Source: Devriesea agamarum
Lineage (GTDB): Bacteria; Actinomycetota; Actinomycetes; Actinomycetales; Dermabacteraceae
Reading direction: 5' to 3'
DNA: 64,000 bases
NCBI RefSeq assembly: GCF_900070355.1
Contig: NZ_LN849456.1
Span: 1,736,001 to 1,800,000 of the forward strand
Position numbers and translations under genes: made by a program
Part shown: positions 27,847-37,179 of the stretch, in pieces
How the letters are laid out: each line of letters starts with the position of its first letter
Position numbering within the stretch: position 1 is the stretch's first letter
The notes under the pieces: model-generated
What the model was told of the DNA's origin: nothing
The model's database searches: none
The model's input: the letters and a program-made list of their open reading frames with translations, nothing else

Positions 27847-28578
27847 TCAGTCAGTGACCTGCCCAATCCACTGCCGACGCAGCCCCTGTGCAGGATCTGT
27901 ATCCCAGCGCCCGACAGCCACAGCCCCGTCCACGAGCGCGAGGGCAAACGCCCCAGTCTGATCAATGCACCCCGTGTCCACAGCCTGATTACCACGGCCC
28001 GACATCACAGCTCGACCCCTGCGCGCAGAGGCCACAACCCGATCAACACGAGCGAGAAACGATGCGGCCCGCTCACGACCGAGCTCGTCATGAGCCTCGA
28101 TTCGAGTATGAACCCGAAGGTCGTATCCATCCCGCGGCACAGTTCGCGCCGCTACAAGCCCCATCCCGTACCGACCGAGATTGCGGGTGATCCGGAATGC
28201 ACCGGGGCGGGCAGGAAGATCGACGGTGTGTCCACGCATCCCGCAGATGAGATCGTCCGGGGCGCTAATTCCCAGATCAGCGGCAGCTTCTCGGGTGCGG
28301 CGACACCGAGCCGCCTCCCGCATGCGCGCAGGAATCCGAAGGCCGCTGCCGATCAGTGCTCGCACCAAAATATGCGAGTCCACCGGCTGCGCTCCGGCCT
28401 GGAGCAGCGCCCGCGTTGCACAGCGCGGATAGTCATAATGGTCGAGGTCAAAGCTTCGCGGGTGCAGCCCCGCACGGGAGGCAACCTCGTGCAACTCCGC
28501 GAGCGAGGTGTCCGAGACGACATGACCCCATTCGGTGCCATACCGAGGCCAGGTCGCCGGGTCGAACACAACACTCAC
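27847..28578 (-). CDS. DUF4031 domain-containing protein
   Basis: The first 90 residues match DUF4031: DPATWPRYGTEWGHVVSDTSLAELHEVA, then HPRSFDLDHYDYP and SGLRIPARMRE. This is a small actinobacterial domain of unknown function. The remaining 150 residues (from about RRTREAAADLGI) are charged and contain an Asp-rich end; I do not recognise them. In many relatives the protein is only about 90-110 residues, so this 243-residue form carries a long extra C-terminus. It converges with the kinase gene, whose stop lies 32 bp away. Confidence 0.8.
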   Translation of the reverse strand: MSVVFDPATWPRYGTEWGHVVSDTSLAELHEVASRAGLHPRSFDLDHYDYPRCATRALLQAGAQPVDSHILVRALIGSGLRIPARMREAARCRRTREAAADLGISAPDDLICGMRGHTVDLPARPGAFRITRNLGRYGMGLVAARTVPRDGYDLRVHTRIEAHDELGRERAASFLARVDRVVASARRGRAVMSGRGNQAVDTGCIDQTGAFALALVDGAVAVGRWDTDPAQGLRRQWIGQVTD

Positions 28579-28630
28579 GCACAGTATTGTCGCCCCGCCC
28601 CAAGCTGTATCGGGTGGGGCACTGCACGTT

Positions 28631-29989
28631 TCAGCTCGCAGCTAACCCAGGACGGCGCCGCCCGTACATCAAACGGCGCTGAAGAACCTCAAAGGGTCCG
28701 CGGCGTCCACGCTTATACAGGAACCACGCCACGCACATCGTGCCAACCCAGGTAGCGACCCCGATCAACGCCGCTTCGCATGAGCCGACCTGACTTCCCA
28801 GCCCGACGGTGAATTGGGGAAAGACAATGAAGGACACAATCGTCTGAGCCAGATATCCGCTCAGAGACATCGACCCCAGCGCAATCGCCGGAGTCAACAC
28901 GGTGCGCACAACCGGCCAGGTCGTCGCCCGATAGGCAATCAGCGCACAAGCCGCCGCAAAACCGATCCCCCCGGCGAGTCCGGTGAGCTGGTGAACCGAG
29001 GTAGTCGCCACCAGCACAACCCAGTGCCCAGTAAGGTGTCCGGGACTTTCCTGGGCCAGGATCATCGCCGCCGGAATAGCACCGAGCACCGAAAACCCCG
29101 TACCCGCGTAGAGGAAAACACGGAGCAGACGCAGATGCTTGTGCGGCTCTTCCAAAAGCTTCGACCGTGCCATCAACAGACCGATCAGCATCGGCACAAG
29201 TAGGCCCGTCGATAGTGGAATCGTGGTCACAGTAACCAGACCCCATTCGATGAGGCGGGCGAGAGTGGCCGTGAAATAGTCCGGGGCCGTCGCTGAACTA
29301 AACGGGGTGCCAGCAGCTCCGGTGAAATAGGTACCCGCGGCGTCGAGCGCGCCAAAAAGAATCAACCCGGGAATATGCAGCGCCATCACCAAAACCACAA
29401 GCGATCTAGACAGTGGGGCCAATAGCGTGACGACAAACCCGATAATCGCGTACGCGGTGAGGATGTCCCCAGCGAACATGAAAATACCGTGCGCCGCACC
29501 TATCGCAAAGAGGACGGCATAGCGCCGAAACATGGTGTAGACCCATTCGCGGGTGGTTTCCCCTCGCGCAAGCGAACGGCGATATAACACCCCGATCCCG
29601 TACCCGAAAAGGCATGCAAACAGCATGATTCCTCGGTTGTCGATAAAGAGCGCCGTGAGCACGTTCGTGACGCGATCGGCAAGCGACGCGTCAATCGGCT
29701 TCATCAAGATCGACGTCGGTGACCCGCTGAGGTACACCACGCTGTTAGCGACCACAATTCCAAGCAGCGCGATCCCGCGGGCGAGGTCTGGGGCCATCGC
29801 ACGCTTGGGTGCCGCTCCGCGTTGCACATCCGCCGCGCACTCCGAGCCCCTAGCGTGTTGTAGATCCCCCTTGTGCATAGCTACGGCGCTTTGTGGTTGA
29901 CCGGCGGGTAGAGAGCCGGACGCTTTTAGCCCTAAGGGTTGTTGGCGTGCATCTTGGTCGTCTGAAGTTACTGGAGGGGAAGTCGTCAT
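28631..29989 (-). CDS. DUF418 / YeiB-family membrane protein
   Basis: This 452-residue protein has an unusual polar N-terminus of about 65 residues. A DUF418 membrane domain follows, with the opening PDLARGIALLGIVVANS and IDNRGIMLFACLFGYGIGVLYRRS. About nine to ten helices can be counted. The C-terminal signature is GSMSLSGYLAQTIVSFIVFPQF. The family is related to acyltransferase-3 and heparan-N-acetyltransferase-type proteins, but its substrate is not known. No tight operon partner. Confidence 0.87.
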   Translation of the reverse strand: MTTSPPVTSDDQDARQQPLGLKASGSLPAGQPQSAVAMHKGDLQHARGSECAADVQRGAAPKRAMAPDLARGIALLGIVVANSVVYLSGSPTSILMKPIDASLADRVTNVLTALFIDNRGIMLFACLFGYGIGVLYRRSLARGETTREWVYTMFRRYAVLFAIGAAHGIFMFAGDILTAYAIIGFVVTLLAPLSRSLVVLVMALHIPGLILFGALDAAGTYFTGAAGTPFSSATAPDYFTATLARLIEWGLVTVTTIPLSTGLLVPMLIGLLMARSKLLEEPHKHLRLLRVFLYAGTGFSVLGAIPAAMILAQESPGHLTGHWVVLVATTSVHQLTGLAGGIGFAAACALIAYRATTWPVVRTVLTPAIALGSMSLSGYLAQTIVSFIVFPQFTVGLGSQVGSCEAALIGVATWVGTMCVAWFLYKRGRRGPFEVLQRRLMYGRRRPGLAAS

Positions 29990-30108
29990 GAAGGCGTCTC
30001 CTCAATAATGGCCTGAATAATGGCGAGGTTATAAGACAATACCCGCGACTCAAGGGCGCTGCGCTCAGAGCTCGATGACGCCGCGACAACAAGTCAACGA
30101 TGCTTCAC

Positions 30109-31098
30109 TCACGACACAATGGTTCCCTGGCGGAATCTCAGCAGCCAAGGACCTTCGCCGTCGTGGCTAAGTTCGCGAATCCACAGGGATGAGCGCATCA
30201 CGATTCCATGCTCAGACTCAGTTTGGTACGTCACCAAAATGGCACGCGGTGCAACTAACACCGCACGAAAATCAGTAGCTGACAGTTCAGGATCCCATCC
30301 TTCAATGTGATTGGGCATCTTGCCGTCGGCACCGGCCAGGATGGCCACCCGATCTGTGCGTTGCCCCAAGGACCCGATACTCTCGAATTCCGGGTGCAGC
30401 AGTTCTTCCATGCGGGTGCGATCTGTATGAACAGTCTCGGTCAAAAGCGAGCGTTCCAACCGCAAAACGTCCTGCTCATCGGTATCGAGCGCGGAGGACT
30501 CGAAATCAGCAAACGCCGAAAACAGGTCCAGTTGCAGTTCGTCCATGTCAGCATCGCCATTGGCGTCCGTATTCGCGGTGACACCTGAGGGAACCGGCGA
30601 CGTCTCGACCGGGCGTTCCTCTAACGCGGCATCTCTGGTGAAACCGGGACCCGTCGGAGCCGAAACCCCTTTACTGAAGGCCGTCGCAACCGCCCGCGCA
30701 CGCTGATCGGCAGCCTCGTTGAGGTCATGCCCGGCGTGCCCCTTTACCCATTCAAACTCGACGCTGCGCCCCTCTAACGCCGTATCAATGCTCTTGAGGA
30801 GATCAACGTTGAGAACTGGTTTACCGTCTTTCTTTTTCCACCCCTTCCGTTTCCATCCTGGCATCCACTTGGTCACGGAATTAATCACGTATTGGCTGTC
30901 ACACAAGATCAGCAGGTGTTCGTCGGCGCGAGAGGCCGTAGATTCAAGCAGATCTAGAACAGCCTTTAACTCCCCCATATTGTTGGTGCCGTGTGCCCAC
31001 CCTCCGGCATGCCAGGTGTTCTCGTCGATGTACCAGGCCCACCCGGCAGGCCCCGGATTGCCGAGTGCGGATCCGTCGGCGGCAGCAGTAATCGTCAT
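30109..31098 (-). CDS. rnhA: RNase HI fused to an NTF2-like (DUF4440/SnoaL) domain
   Basis: Residues 1-150 (start at ATG 31098) are RNase HI. It has the acidic quartet D in TAAADGSALGNPGPAGW, E in NNMGELKAVLDLL, D in ILCDSQYVINSV and D in NEAADQRARA, and also the WKRKGWKKKDGKPVLN handle. A linker of about 60 residues precedes an NTF2-like fold (about 210-329: VLRLERSLLTETVHTDRTRMEELLHPEFESIGSLGQRTDR ... VLVAPRAILVTYQTE ... SSLWIREL...WLLRFRQGT). The first domain degrades RNA in RNA:DNA hybrids; the second has no known role here. An ATG 17 codons upstream (31149) lacks support. Confidence 0.9.
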   Translation of the reverse strand: MTITAAADGSALGNPGPAGWAWYIDENTWHAGGWAHGTNNMGELKAVLDLLESTASRADEHLLILCDSQYVINSVTKWMPGWKRKGWKKKDGKPVLNVDLLKSIDTALEGRSVEFEWVKGHAGHDLNEAADQRARAVATAFSKGVSAPTGPGFTRDAALEERPVETSPVPSGVTANTDANGDADMDELQLDLFSAFADFESSALDTDEQDVLRLERSLLTETVHTDRTRMEELLHPEFESIGSLGQRTDRVAILAGADGKMPNHIEGWDPELSATDFRAVLVAPRAILVTYQTESEHGIVMRSSLWIRELSHDGEGPWLLRFRQGTIVS

Positions 31099-31191
31099 GG
31101 CCACCATCGTGACACACGGGGATGACATCGCCGGGCTCGGGAACCTCACCCGTCTCCCGCGCGGGCGGAAAAGCTGGGTCGGTTCCCGTCT

Positions 31192-32463
31192 CTACGCGCG
31201 CGTTATCCGCGCTGTGGACGTCGGCCTGAACACGAGAACCAACGCCAACACACCCAAAGCGATGGTTGCGGAGACCACGGGAAGCCACACGAACGAAGCT
31301 CCGACGATGACAGCGCCGAGCGCTGAACCGCTAGCGATACCGATTTGCACGCTGGTGACGTACACGGCAGACGCGCGGTCGGCATCGCCCTCAGCTATGT
31401 GCATGACCCCGGTCTGAAAAACTGGACCGCTCGCGGCAAATGCCAACCCCCAAAACGACACGGCAACAACCATGCTGATGCTTCTCACAAGGTGCGACGC
31501 AGGCAGCGCAGTGAAAGCGAGCAGACTAAGTCCGCTAACAAAAGTCACCATGGTGACTATTTCAGCGCGGCGCGCCCCGAGGTCGATGATGCGGCCAATG
31601 AAGAACGTTCCGATAGCTCCAGTGATACCGAACAGTGTCAGGATACCGATGACGGCACTCGCACTGCCGATGGTCTCGGTGATGAGAACGGCCACGTATG
31701 TGTAGGTGATGAAGTGTGCCGTGACCAGCAGAACCGAGATTCCGCACAGGGTGAGTATCGCCCGCCAGGCCATTGATTTCAGCTGCCGGGTTACCGATGC
31801 AGGCCCCTGTTTTGCCACCCCCTGCCGACTTCGTGACGCGCCGAGCCGGCTTGCGGCCTCGGATGCGAGATGAGTTGTATCGCCCTCCGCGCGGGGAGTG
31901 CGCACCGCCCATAACACCGCGAACGTCACGAGTACCGTCGCGATCATCAACACACCCGCGGTTGCCCGCCAGCCCATCAATTCGCCGATGAAGGTAGTGC
32001 CAGGGCTGCCGAGAATGAGCGCAAGAGAAGATCCACCGAACACGACCGCAGTCGCCGTACCCACCCGCTCACGCGGCACCAGATCTGCCGCAGCAGGGTC
32101 GACCAGCGACCAAAGCACTCCATGGCTGATCGCGGCGCTGAAACGGCTAATAGCCAGCATGACGAACGTCGTTGAGACAATCGTGATGATTTCCGCGATA
32201 ACCAGGCACACCAGAGATGCCACGAGCGCGGTTCTGCGGGAAACCCGCGAGGCCAAGGCCACGGTCGGAATGGTGCCCAAAGCAGCGACGACGGCATAAC
32301 CGCTCACAAGTAGCCCAGCCTGCCCCGTCGAAACATTCACGCTCCGTGCAATGTCTTGAATCAGACCGACCGGGAATACCTCGAAGGTGACATAGACAAA
32401 AGTTGCCCCGGCGAGCGCAGCCAAGCGAGCACCAGGTGCGGCATCAATCTTGGCTTGATCCAT
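31192..32463 (-). CDS. MFS transporter, DHA1 family
   Basis: This 423-residue protein has 12 predicted helices, starting with ATFVYVTFEVFPVGLIQDIARSVNVSTGQAGLLVSGYAVVAALG. That is the start of AraJ/YdhP/PbuE-type exporters. Motif A-like VALASRVSRRTAL and a C-like PGTTFIGELMGW follow. Between halves is a charged loop (about 190-220). Proposed job is export of sugars, nucleosides or drugs, undetermined. The same-strand RNase HI gene lies 93 bp downstream. Confidence 0.85.
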   Translation of the reverse strand: MDQAKIDAAPGARLAALAGATFVYVTFEVFPVGLIQDIARSVNVSTGQAGLLVSGYAVVAALGTIPTVALASRVSRRTALVASLVCLVIAEIITIVSTTFVMLAISRFSAAISHGVLWSLVDPAAADLVPRERVGTATAVVFGGSSLALILGSPGTTFIGELMGWRATAGVLMIATVLVTFAVLWAVRTPRAEGDTTHLASEAASRLGASRSRQGVAKQGPASVTRQLKSMAWRAILTLCGISVLLVTAHFITYTYVAVLITETIGSASAVIGILTLFGITGAIGTFFIGRIIDLGARRAEIVTMVTFVSGLSLLAFTALPASHLVRSISMVVAVSFWGLAFAASGPVFQTGVMHIAEGDADRASAVYVTSVQIGIASGSALGAVIVGASFVWLPVVSATIALGVLALVLVFRPTSTARITRA

Positions 32464-32544
32464 CAGCGGGCACCGTTACCCCGGAGGCGCCCTGACAGAT
32501 GAAAATCGGCCCCCGTTAGCTGACGATGCGCCGTCGCCACGCGC

Positions 32545-33189
32545 TCACCACGTGATCGCGTCGCGCACAGAGGGCAGCTTCGTGATGCCATCGGCGGCGA
32601 GAAAGTGTCCAGCCCCCGGGACGATTCGGGCCGACGTGCCGAACTGGCGAGCCACATGATCAGTCAATGCCGGAGGGACCAGCGGATCATCGTCGGAGCG
32701 GATCACCGCGAGATGCCCAATATGCTTGGCGAGACCCGATACATCGCACCCGTCACCGATGAAGGCGTCCAATTCTGGCAGGGCAGGAAGCCGGTCGGTG
32801 AACCCGGCGACCAGCACCAACGTGCCGAGCCGCCACACTCCGGGAAGCGCACTCAGGTAGCGCATGACGGCTAAGCAGCCGAGGCTGTGCGCAACCACGA
32901 TCGTGCGGTCATCCGGTTCGCCGAGCACCTCTCGCACACTGTCGGCCCACTGAGTGGGGTCGGGATCGGATGGATTCGGCAAAGCCGGGACCAGAGTGTG
33001 AATACCGTCAGCTTCAAGCTGGCCGGCCAGCCATCCGAACCAGTGATCATCGGGCGTCGCGCTATAGCCATGGAAGATCACGGCACCGAGCTTGAGATGT
33101 GCCCTCAGCTCCGAGCCGAGCTGGACTCCATCGCCAGCTATCTGAGCGCGAAGCAAGCCGAACTGCGCGATACGCAACAGCGACTGCAC
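32545..33189 (-). CDS. RBBP9/YdeN-family serine hydrolase
   Basis: The alpha/beta-hydrolase core begins at LGAVIFHGYSATPDDHWFGWLAGQLE, the typical RBBP9 start. It has the nucleophile in VVAHSLGCLAVMRYL, the aspartate in AVIRSDDDPLVPP and the histidine in PGAGHFLAADG. The 32 residues before the core are not typical, so the start may be downstream of 33189, but no better ATG exists. It is a small cytosolic esterase-like enzyme with unknown substrate. It lies just upstream of an MFS gene on the same strand. Confidence 0.82.
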   Translation of the reverse strand: MQSLLRIAQFGLLRAQIAGDGVQLGSELRAHLKLGAVIFHGYSATPDDHWFGWLAGQLEADGIHTLVPALPNPSDPDPTQWADSVREVLGEPDDRTIVVAHSLGCLAVMRYLSALPGVWRLGTLVLVAGFTDRLPALPELDAFIGDGCDVSGLAKHIGHLAVIRSDDDPLVPPALTDHVARQFGTSARIVPGAGHFLAADGITKLPSVRDAITW

Positions 33190-33386
33190 CGGCTATCTTC
33201 CGCAGCGAGCTAACCGACCGCGGTCGCCAGAGCCCAGAAGCATTCCGGCAGCGCGGAATTCTCATCACCTCCCGTTCATTGTCGAGAGCATGGCCGACGC
33301 CGGGCAGTTTTCTAGCTCAACGATCAGCCCCCAGTTATTACTTCAGATAGACGCGCTGCCCTGATCACAGAGGGCATGGTTATGGC

Positions 33387-33500
33387 ATGGAAGCGTTACT
33401 GAAGGCACAAAGCCCATCCAAGGCGTGCCGAAACCGCCAGGTCGTCGACGATGTCTTCCGGACACTGGTGGCTGGCCGAAGCCGATGGATAACGGTATGA
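33387..33500 (+). CDS. possible 37-residue peptide coupled to a histidine kinase
   Basis: An ATG 33387 after AGAGGG opens a short frame (MEALLKAQSPSKACRNRQVV...) that ends with TGA overlapping the ATG of the kinase (ATGA at 33497-33500). The overlap suggests a leader peptide for coupling. It has no known relatives to me and may equally be chance; the rest of 33190-33386 shows no gene. Confidence 0.3.
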   Translation: MEALLKAQSPSKACRNRQVVDDVFRTLVAGRSRWITV

Positions 33501-34801
33501 CGACCAGAGGAAATCACGATGCAGATCGACGTAAGATAGGCAACCCGCAGCGCCACTCCTGGATCTCTCGACCCGCGGTGCGCGAGACGTTACTTATCGG
33601 AATCTCCGCGATACTCAGCATTACGTCCTACCTCATCAATCTCGCGATCGCACGTCTCACCGAACAACCGTGGGCCGCAAGCGGAAACTGGGTGACCATT
33701 GCGCTGCTGTTGATCATCGCTCAAGCAGCAATGCTCCATTGGCGGCAGCGACGGCCATTTCTGACTTTTTGCATCATCTACCTCCTATCTATCGCCCTCA
33801 CGGTAGTGCTTGGGAACAGGAGTCTCGCAGCCGGACCTACCCTGTGGATCGCCATTTTCTTCCTCGCCGCCAACACGGGCGCGAGAATCTCGGTCAGCAC
33901 CCTGCTCTTCGCCGCAATGATCGATGTGGCCCTCCAGGCTGCGGTGATGGATATGGCAACCCAAATTCCAGCCCTCGCCGGAACGGATGAGCTGACGAGA
34001 ACACTCTGGCTCGGCTCCGCCATTGTCATCAACGTGGCCGTGAAGTATACGATCTGCTCATTCCTGGGAGCATGGGTGGCGTTGCAACGCAGAAGAACCG
34101 AACTCGCCGTAGAGCGCACAGCACTGATCCGGAGAGAAAGCGAGGCCCGGGTTCGTGAAGCGGTTGCCCGTGAACGCGCCACTATGGCACGCGAGCTCCA
34201 TGATGTCGCTGCGCACCATCTTTCAGGAATAGCGGTCCAGAGCAGAGCCGCGCTTCACGTTCATCCGTCTGAGCCTGACACAGTCGGTGAGTTGTTGCGC
34301 GGCATCCGAGACCAGAGCCAAGACACCCTCACCAGCCTCCGCCAGATCGTCGGAATTCTTAGAAAAGACGAGGACCAAGAGCTGTCGCCCCAACCGATGA
34401 TCGAGGACATCGGCGAGCTCGTCGAATCGATCCGTCGTCTCAACACCATTGTCAAATTCAGCGTGGACGGCAACCTGAGCAAACTCTCTCCAGCCGTTTC
34501 ACTTGCCTGTTACCGGGTTGTGCAAGAGTCACTCTCAAATGTGCAAAAACACGCATCCGGAGCCAGCGTATCGATCTATATCCAGAATCACGAAGACCGG
34601 GTAGAGGTTGAGATCGAAAACAGCCGGCCAGCCCACGAGCCGGACCGCGAAACCGGCGTTGTCGATGGAGGTTTCGGACTCACCGGAATGCGGGAACGCG
34701 TCCAGATTCTTGGCGGGCGATTTGACGCGGGCCCAACCGAGGGCGGCGGATGGAGCACCAAAGCGGTCATTCCTACGAGAGAAAGAACAGAAGTCCGATG
34801 A
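33497..34801 (+). CDS. NarL-type sensor histidine kinase (HisKA_3)
   Basis: From ATG 33497 the protein has about 434 residues. Its N-terminal region has four to five helices (about 30-180), with little extracytoplasmic sequence, so it senses within the membrane. A coiled linker follows. HisKA_3 has the phospho-histidine in RERATMARELHDVAAHHLSGIAVQSRAAL, and HATPase has RVVQESLSNVQKHASGA and GFGLTGMRERVQILGG. Earlier ATGs (33485, 33425) are possible. Its stop overlaps the response-regulator start. It lies upstream of two unknown membrane proteins that may be under its control. Similar to LiaS/DesK-type cell-envelope sensors. Confidence 0.88.
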   Translation: MTTRGNHDADRRKIGNPQRHSWISRPAVRETLLIGISAILSITSYLINLAIARLTEQPWAASGNWVTIALLLIIAQAAMLHWRQRRPFLTFCIIYLLSIALTVVLGNRSLAAGPTLWIAIFFLAANTGARISVSTLLFAAMIDVALQAAVMDMATQIPALAGTDELTRTLWLGSAIVINVAVKYTICSFLGAWVALQRRRTELAVERTALIRRESEARVREAVARERATMARELHDVAAHHLSGIAVQSRAALHVHPSEPDTVGELLRGIRDQSQDTLTSLRQIVGILRKDEDQELSPQPMIEDIGELVESIRRLNTIVKFSVDGNLSKLSPAVSLACYRVVQESLSNVQKHASGASVSIYIQNHEDRVEVEIENSRPAHEPDRETGVVDGGFGLTGMRERVQILGGRFDAGPTEGGGWSTKAVIPTRERTEVR

Positions 34802-35493
34802 TTCGCGTTCTCATTGCCGATGACCAGCTCGTCATTCGCAGCGGCTTCAAACTCTTCCTCCGAGACGAGCCGGACATCGAAGTCGTGGGAGAAGCCTCCT
34901 CTGGATTGGAAGCCGTGCGCAAGGCGCGAGACCTCAACGCGGATGTAGTCCTTATGGACATCCGCATGCCCGGAGGAGATGGCATTACCGCGACCCGCGA
35001 GCTAACCGGCCCCGGGGTGGCTGATCCAATCGCCGTCATCATCGTCACCACTTTCGACCTTGACGAGTACATTTTCGGCGCGCTTGAAAGCGGAGCAGCA
35101 GGATTTCTCCTCAAAGACGCTGATCCTGATGCGCTCGCATGGGCGGTGCGTGCCGCTGCCCGCGGCGACGGGCTCGTCTCACCTTCAGTCACTCGCCGAG
35201 TAATTACCGAGTTCGCACGCCGACAGCGGCCCAAAGCACTCGATGTGCTGCGCTCACCTGACCTACTGACGTCGCGAGAACTGGACATCGTGCGGGCACT
35301 CGCCAGAGGCATGAGCAATCAAGAGATAGCCGACCAGCTGCACCTCGAAGTCGGCACGGTCAAGACTCATTTGAACCGGATCACGACGAAGTTAGATCTC
35401 CGAGGCCGAGTGCAGATCGTCGTATGGGCCTTCCAGCAAAACCTTCCGGGAATCTGGGAGGTACCCGTCGCTTCCGACTGGTACACGCAATAA
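34798..35493 (+). CDS. NarL/LuxR-family response regulator
   Basis: The 231-residue regulator starts at an ATG that overlaps the kinase stop (ATGA). The receiver has VLIADDQ, the aspartate in DVVLMDIRMPGGDG and the lysine in GFLLKDADPDAL. A LuxR helix-turn-helix (about 165-225) reads LTSRELDIVRALARGMSNQEIADQLHLEVGTVKTHLNRI. It forms one unit with the upstream kinase. Confidence 0.93.
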   Translation: MIRVLIADDQLVIRSGFKLFLRDEPDIEVVGEASSGLEAVRKARDLNADVVLMDIRMPGGDGITATRELTGPGVADPIAVIIVTTFDLDEYIFGALESGAAGFLLKDADPDALAWAVRAAARGDGLVSPSVTRRVITEFARRQRPKALDVLRSPDLLTSRELDIVRALARGMSNQEIADQLHLEVGTVKTHLNRITTKLDLRGRVQIVVWAFQQNLPGIWEVPVASDWYTQ

Positions 35494-35588
35494 GCCGAGA
35501 GGTCCTCTATTGCACATTCCGATAGTTACAGCAAAACATCTATCGGAAGATGGACGCGCTCTGCTGACGTCTTCGCAAGGATTTAATT

Positions 35589-36170
35589 ATGGACCTTTCG
35601 CATCGACCACCGCGGCCGCACGGTGCCGACAGCACTCCGGGTATCGCCACCAAATACATCGTGACACTCATCATCGGTGCCTTCCTCACCGTATGCGGAC
35701 CTGGTCTCGGAGTGCTCATCGGAACCATCTCGCTGGTTCCCTCTGCATTCGGAAGCGCCAAACACAGTCAGCTGTCCCCGTCGACATCTATCGATCTCGA
35801 TGCTGGTGAGTCGGTCTTCCTCCTGGTGCCAGTTGCAGAACTCGAATTTGCCAATTACCGAGAATGCACAGCAAAAGCAAGTGACGGGGTCGAGGCGGCG
35901 GTCTCATATCAGCCGGCCAGCGCCTTAAATACCATCGCGAACGGAACCCGCTATGAGTCCTTCGGGAGTATTACAGCTGAGAAAGCTGGTACTTACACGG
36001 TCTCCTGCGGAACTCAAAAGAATGTGATTATGGCGCCGCCCTTCGATATCGGATTTATTTTTGGCCCATTCGGGTGGTGGACTGCGGGAGGCTTCCTCGT
36101 GTCTCTCGGCGGGATTGTCATGGTGATCATCTCAATCGTTCGGCTCGCCACTTCGACCAAAGCGACCTGA
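35589..36170 (+). CDS. two-helix membrane protein, unknown
   Basis: AAGG lies eight bases before ATG 35589. The 193-residue product has a helix at about 22-53 and another near 150-185 (GFIFGPFGWWTAGGFLVSLGGIVMVIISIVRLA). Between them is an extracytoplasmic beta-rich domain with two cysteines (YRECTAK and TVSCGTQ) that could form a disulfide. It follows the NarL-type pair by 95 bp and is probably controlled or co-expressed with it. Confidence 0.7.
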   Translation: MDLSHRPPRPHGADSTPGIATKYIVTLIIGAFLTVCGPGLGVLIGTISLVPSAFGSAKHSQLSPSTSIDLDAGESVFLLVPVAELEFANYRECTAKASDGVEAAVSYQPASALNTIANGTRYESFGSITAEKAGTYTVSCGTQKNVIMAPPFDIGFIFGPFGWWTAGGFLVSLGGIVMVIISIVRLATSTKAT

Positions 36171-36194
36171 GCCCCTACGCCTTTAGGTATCACC

Positions 36195-36902
36195 ATGGGA
36201 GCGACAATGTTACAAGACTCCGCCGCTAACCGGCTTCCGGGCTTCGCCTATGCAATCGCTGGTCTCACTGTCACCAGCATGATCGTCTGGTCGTTCGTTC
36301 AGTGGCCGGAAATGGCGCCGAGTATCATCACCCGCGAAGCCGCAGGTAACCATGGCACGAGCAGTGTTCCGCGCTTGATATCAGCAGGAGCAATGCCGAT
36401 GGCCCTAATTCTGCTGACGATCTTCATGGGGTTTGCCCCACGGATCGACGCGCGTTACCTAAAGCTTCTAGGAGACCCTGGCACTGCTGGGCCGAGCAGT
36501 CAAAAGGCCACCCCGCGGGTGCTCGGACTCATTTTAATCGGGATGAGTGTTCTTCTCGGCACGCTGCACGTCGTCATCGTCGGCCTTTATACACCAGGAG
36601 AGCTCCCGACCACCTCGCTGATCGCTTCTGCGGTCGGTGTGTTTATCCTCGTGCTCAGTTTCGCGTTTCCTATGATCACACCACGACCCGTGACTGGGTA
36701 CGAATTCGAGCACCGCCTCCGCGCTACGCAGCGCCGCGCATACCGCACCGTAGCTCCACTCGTCATGATGGTCACGGCAGTAGCGATGATCGTCGCCGCC
36801 TGGATCGCACCGAACCTCGCACTCCCCATCGGGATCAGTGGGGTAACGATCATGTTCGCCGGTATCGCCATTGCCGCAGTTTTCCGAGCCCGACGACCAT
36901 GA
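36195..36902 (+). CDS. multi-helix membrane protein, possibly DUF1648/SdpI-like
   Basis: This 235-residue protein has about six helices. The first loop has WPEMAPSIITREAAGNHGT, which recalls the 'LPxxIPxHxxxxG' loop of DUF1648 proteins such as SdpI, with an imperfect match. It follows the two-helix protein by 24 bp, so the two are likely one operon, perhaps part of a membrane-stress or immunity function linked to the NarL pair. The N-terminal ATG at 36207 is an alternative start. Confidence 0.6.
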   Translation: MGATMLQDSAANRLPGFAYAIAGLTVTSMIVWSFVQWPEMAPSIITREAAGNHGTSSVPRLISAGAMPMALILLTIFMGFAPRIDARYLKLLGDPGTAGPSSQKATPRVLGLILIGMSVLLGTLHVVIVGLYTPGELPTTSLIASAVGVFILVLSFAFPMITPRPVTGYEFEHRLRATQRRAYRTVAPLVMMVTAVAMIVAAWIAPNLALPIGISGVTIMFAGIAIAAVFRARRP

Positions 36903-37179
36903 TAGATAGCTAACGGCCATTCCCTGAGGCTAGGCCACCGGTCGTCTCGTCACTGGCGTACCTCGTCGGTATGTCCACCCACAGGATGGTACGAGGTGCA
37001 CAAGGGTAGCCCGCAGTATGTTGTCATGCCAGGTCACGGCGGGGTGATATGGAGGCTATGGACCTTAACCACCCGCACGCTCTCTCGCGTCTTCAGCCTA
37101 CCCGGCGTGGTGACAGTGCACACCGTAACGTCGGGGCAGCCCCCTGGCAGAGCGGGAACGTAACCGGGAGGATAATGGT

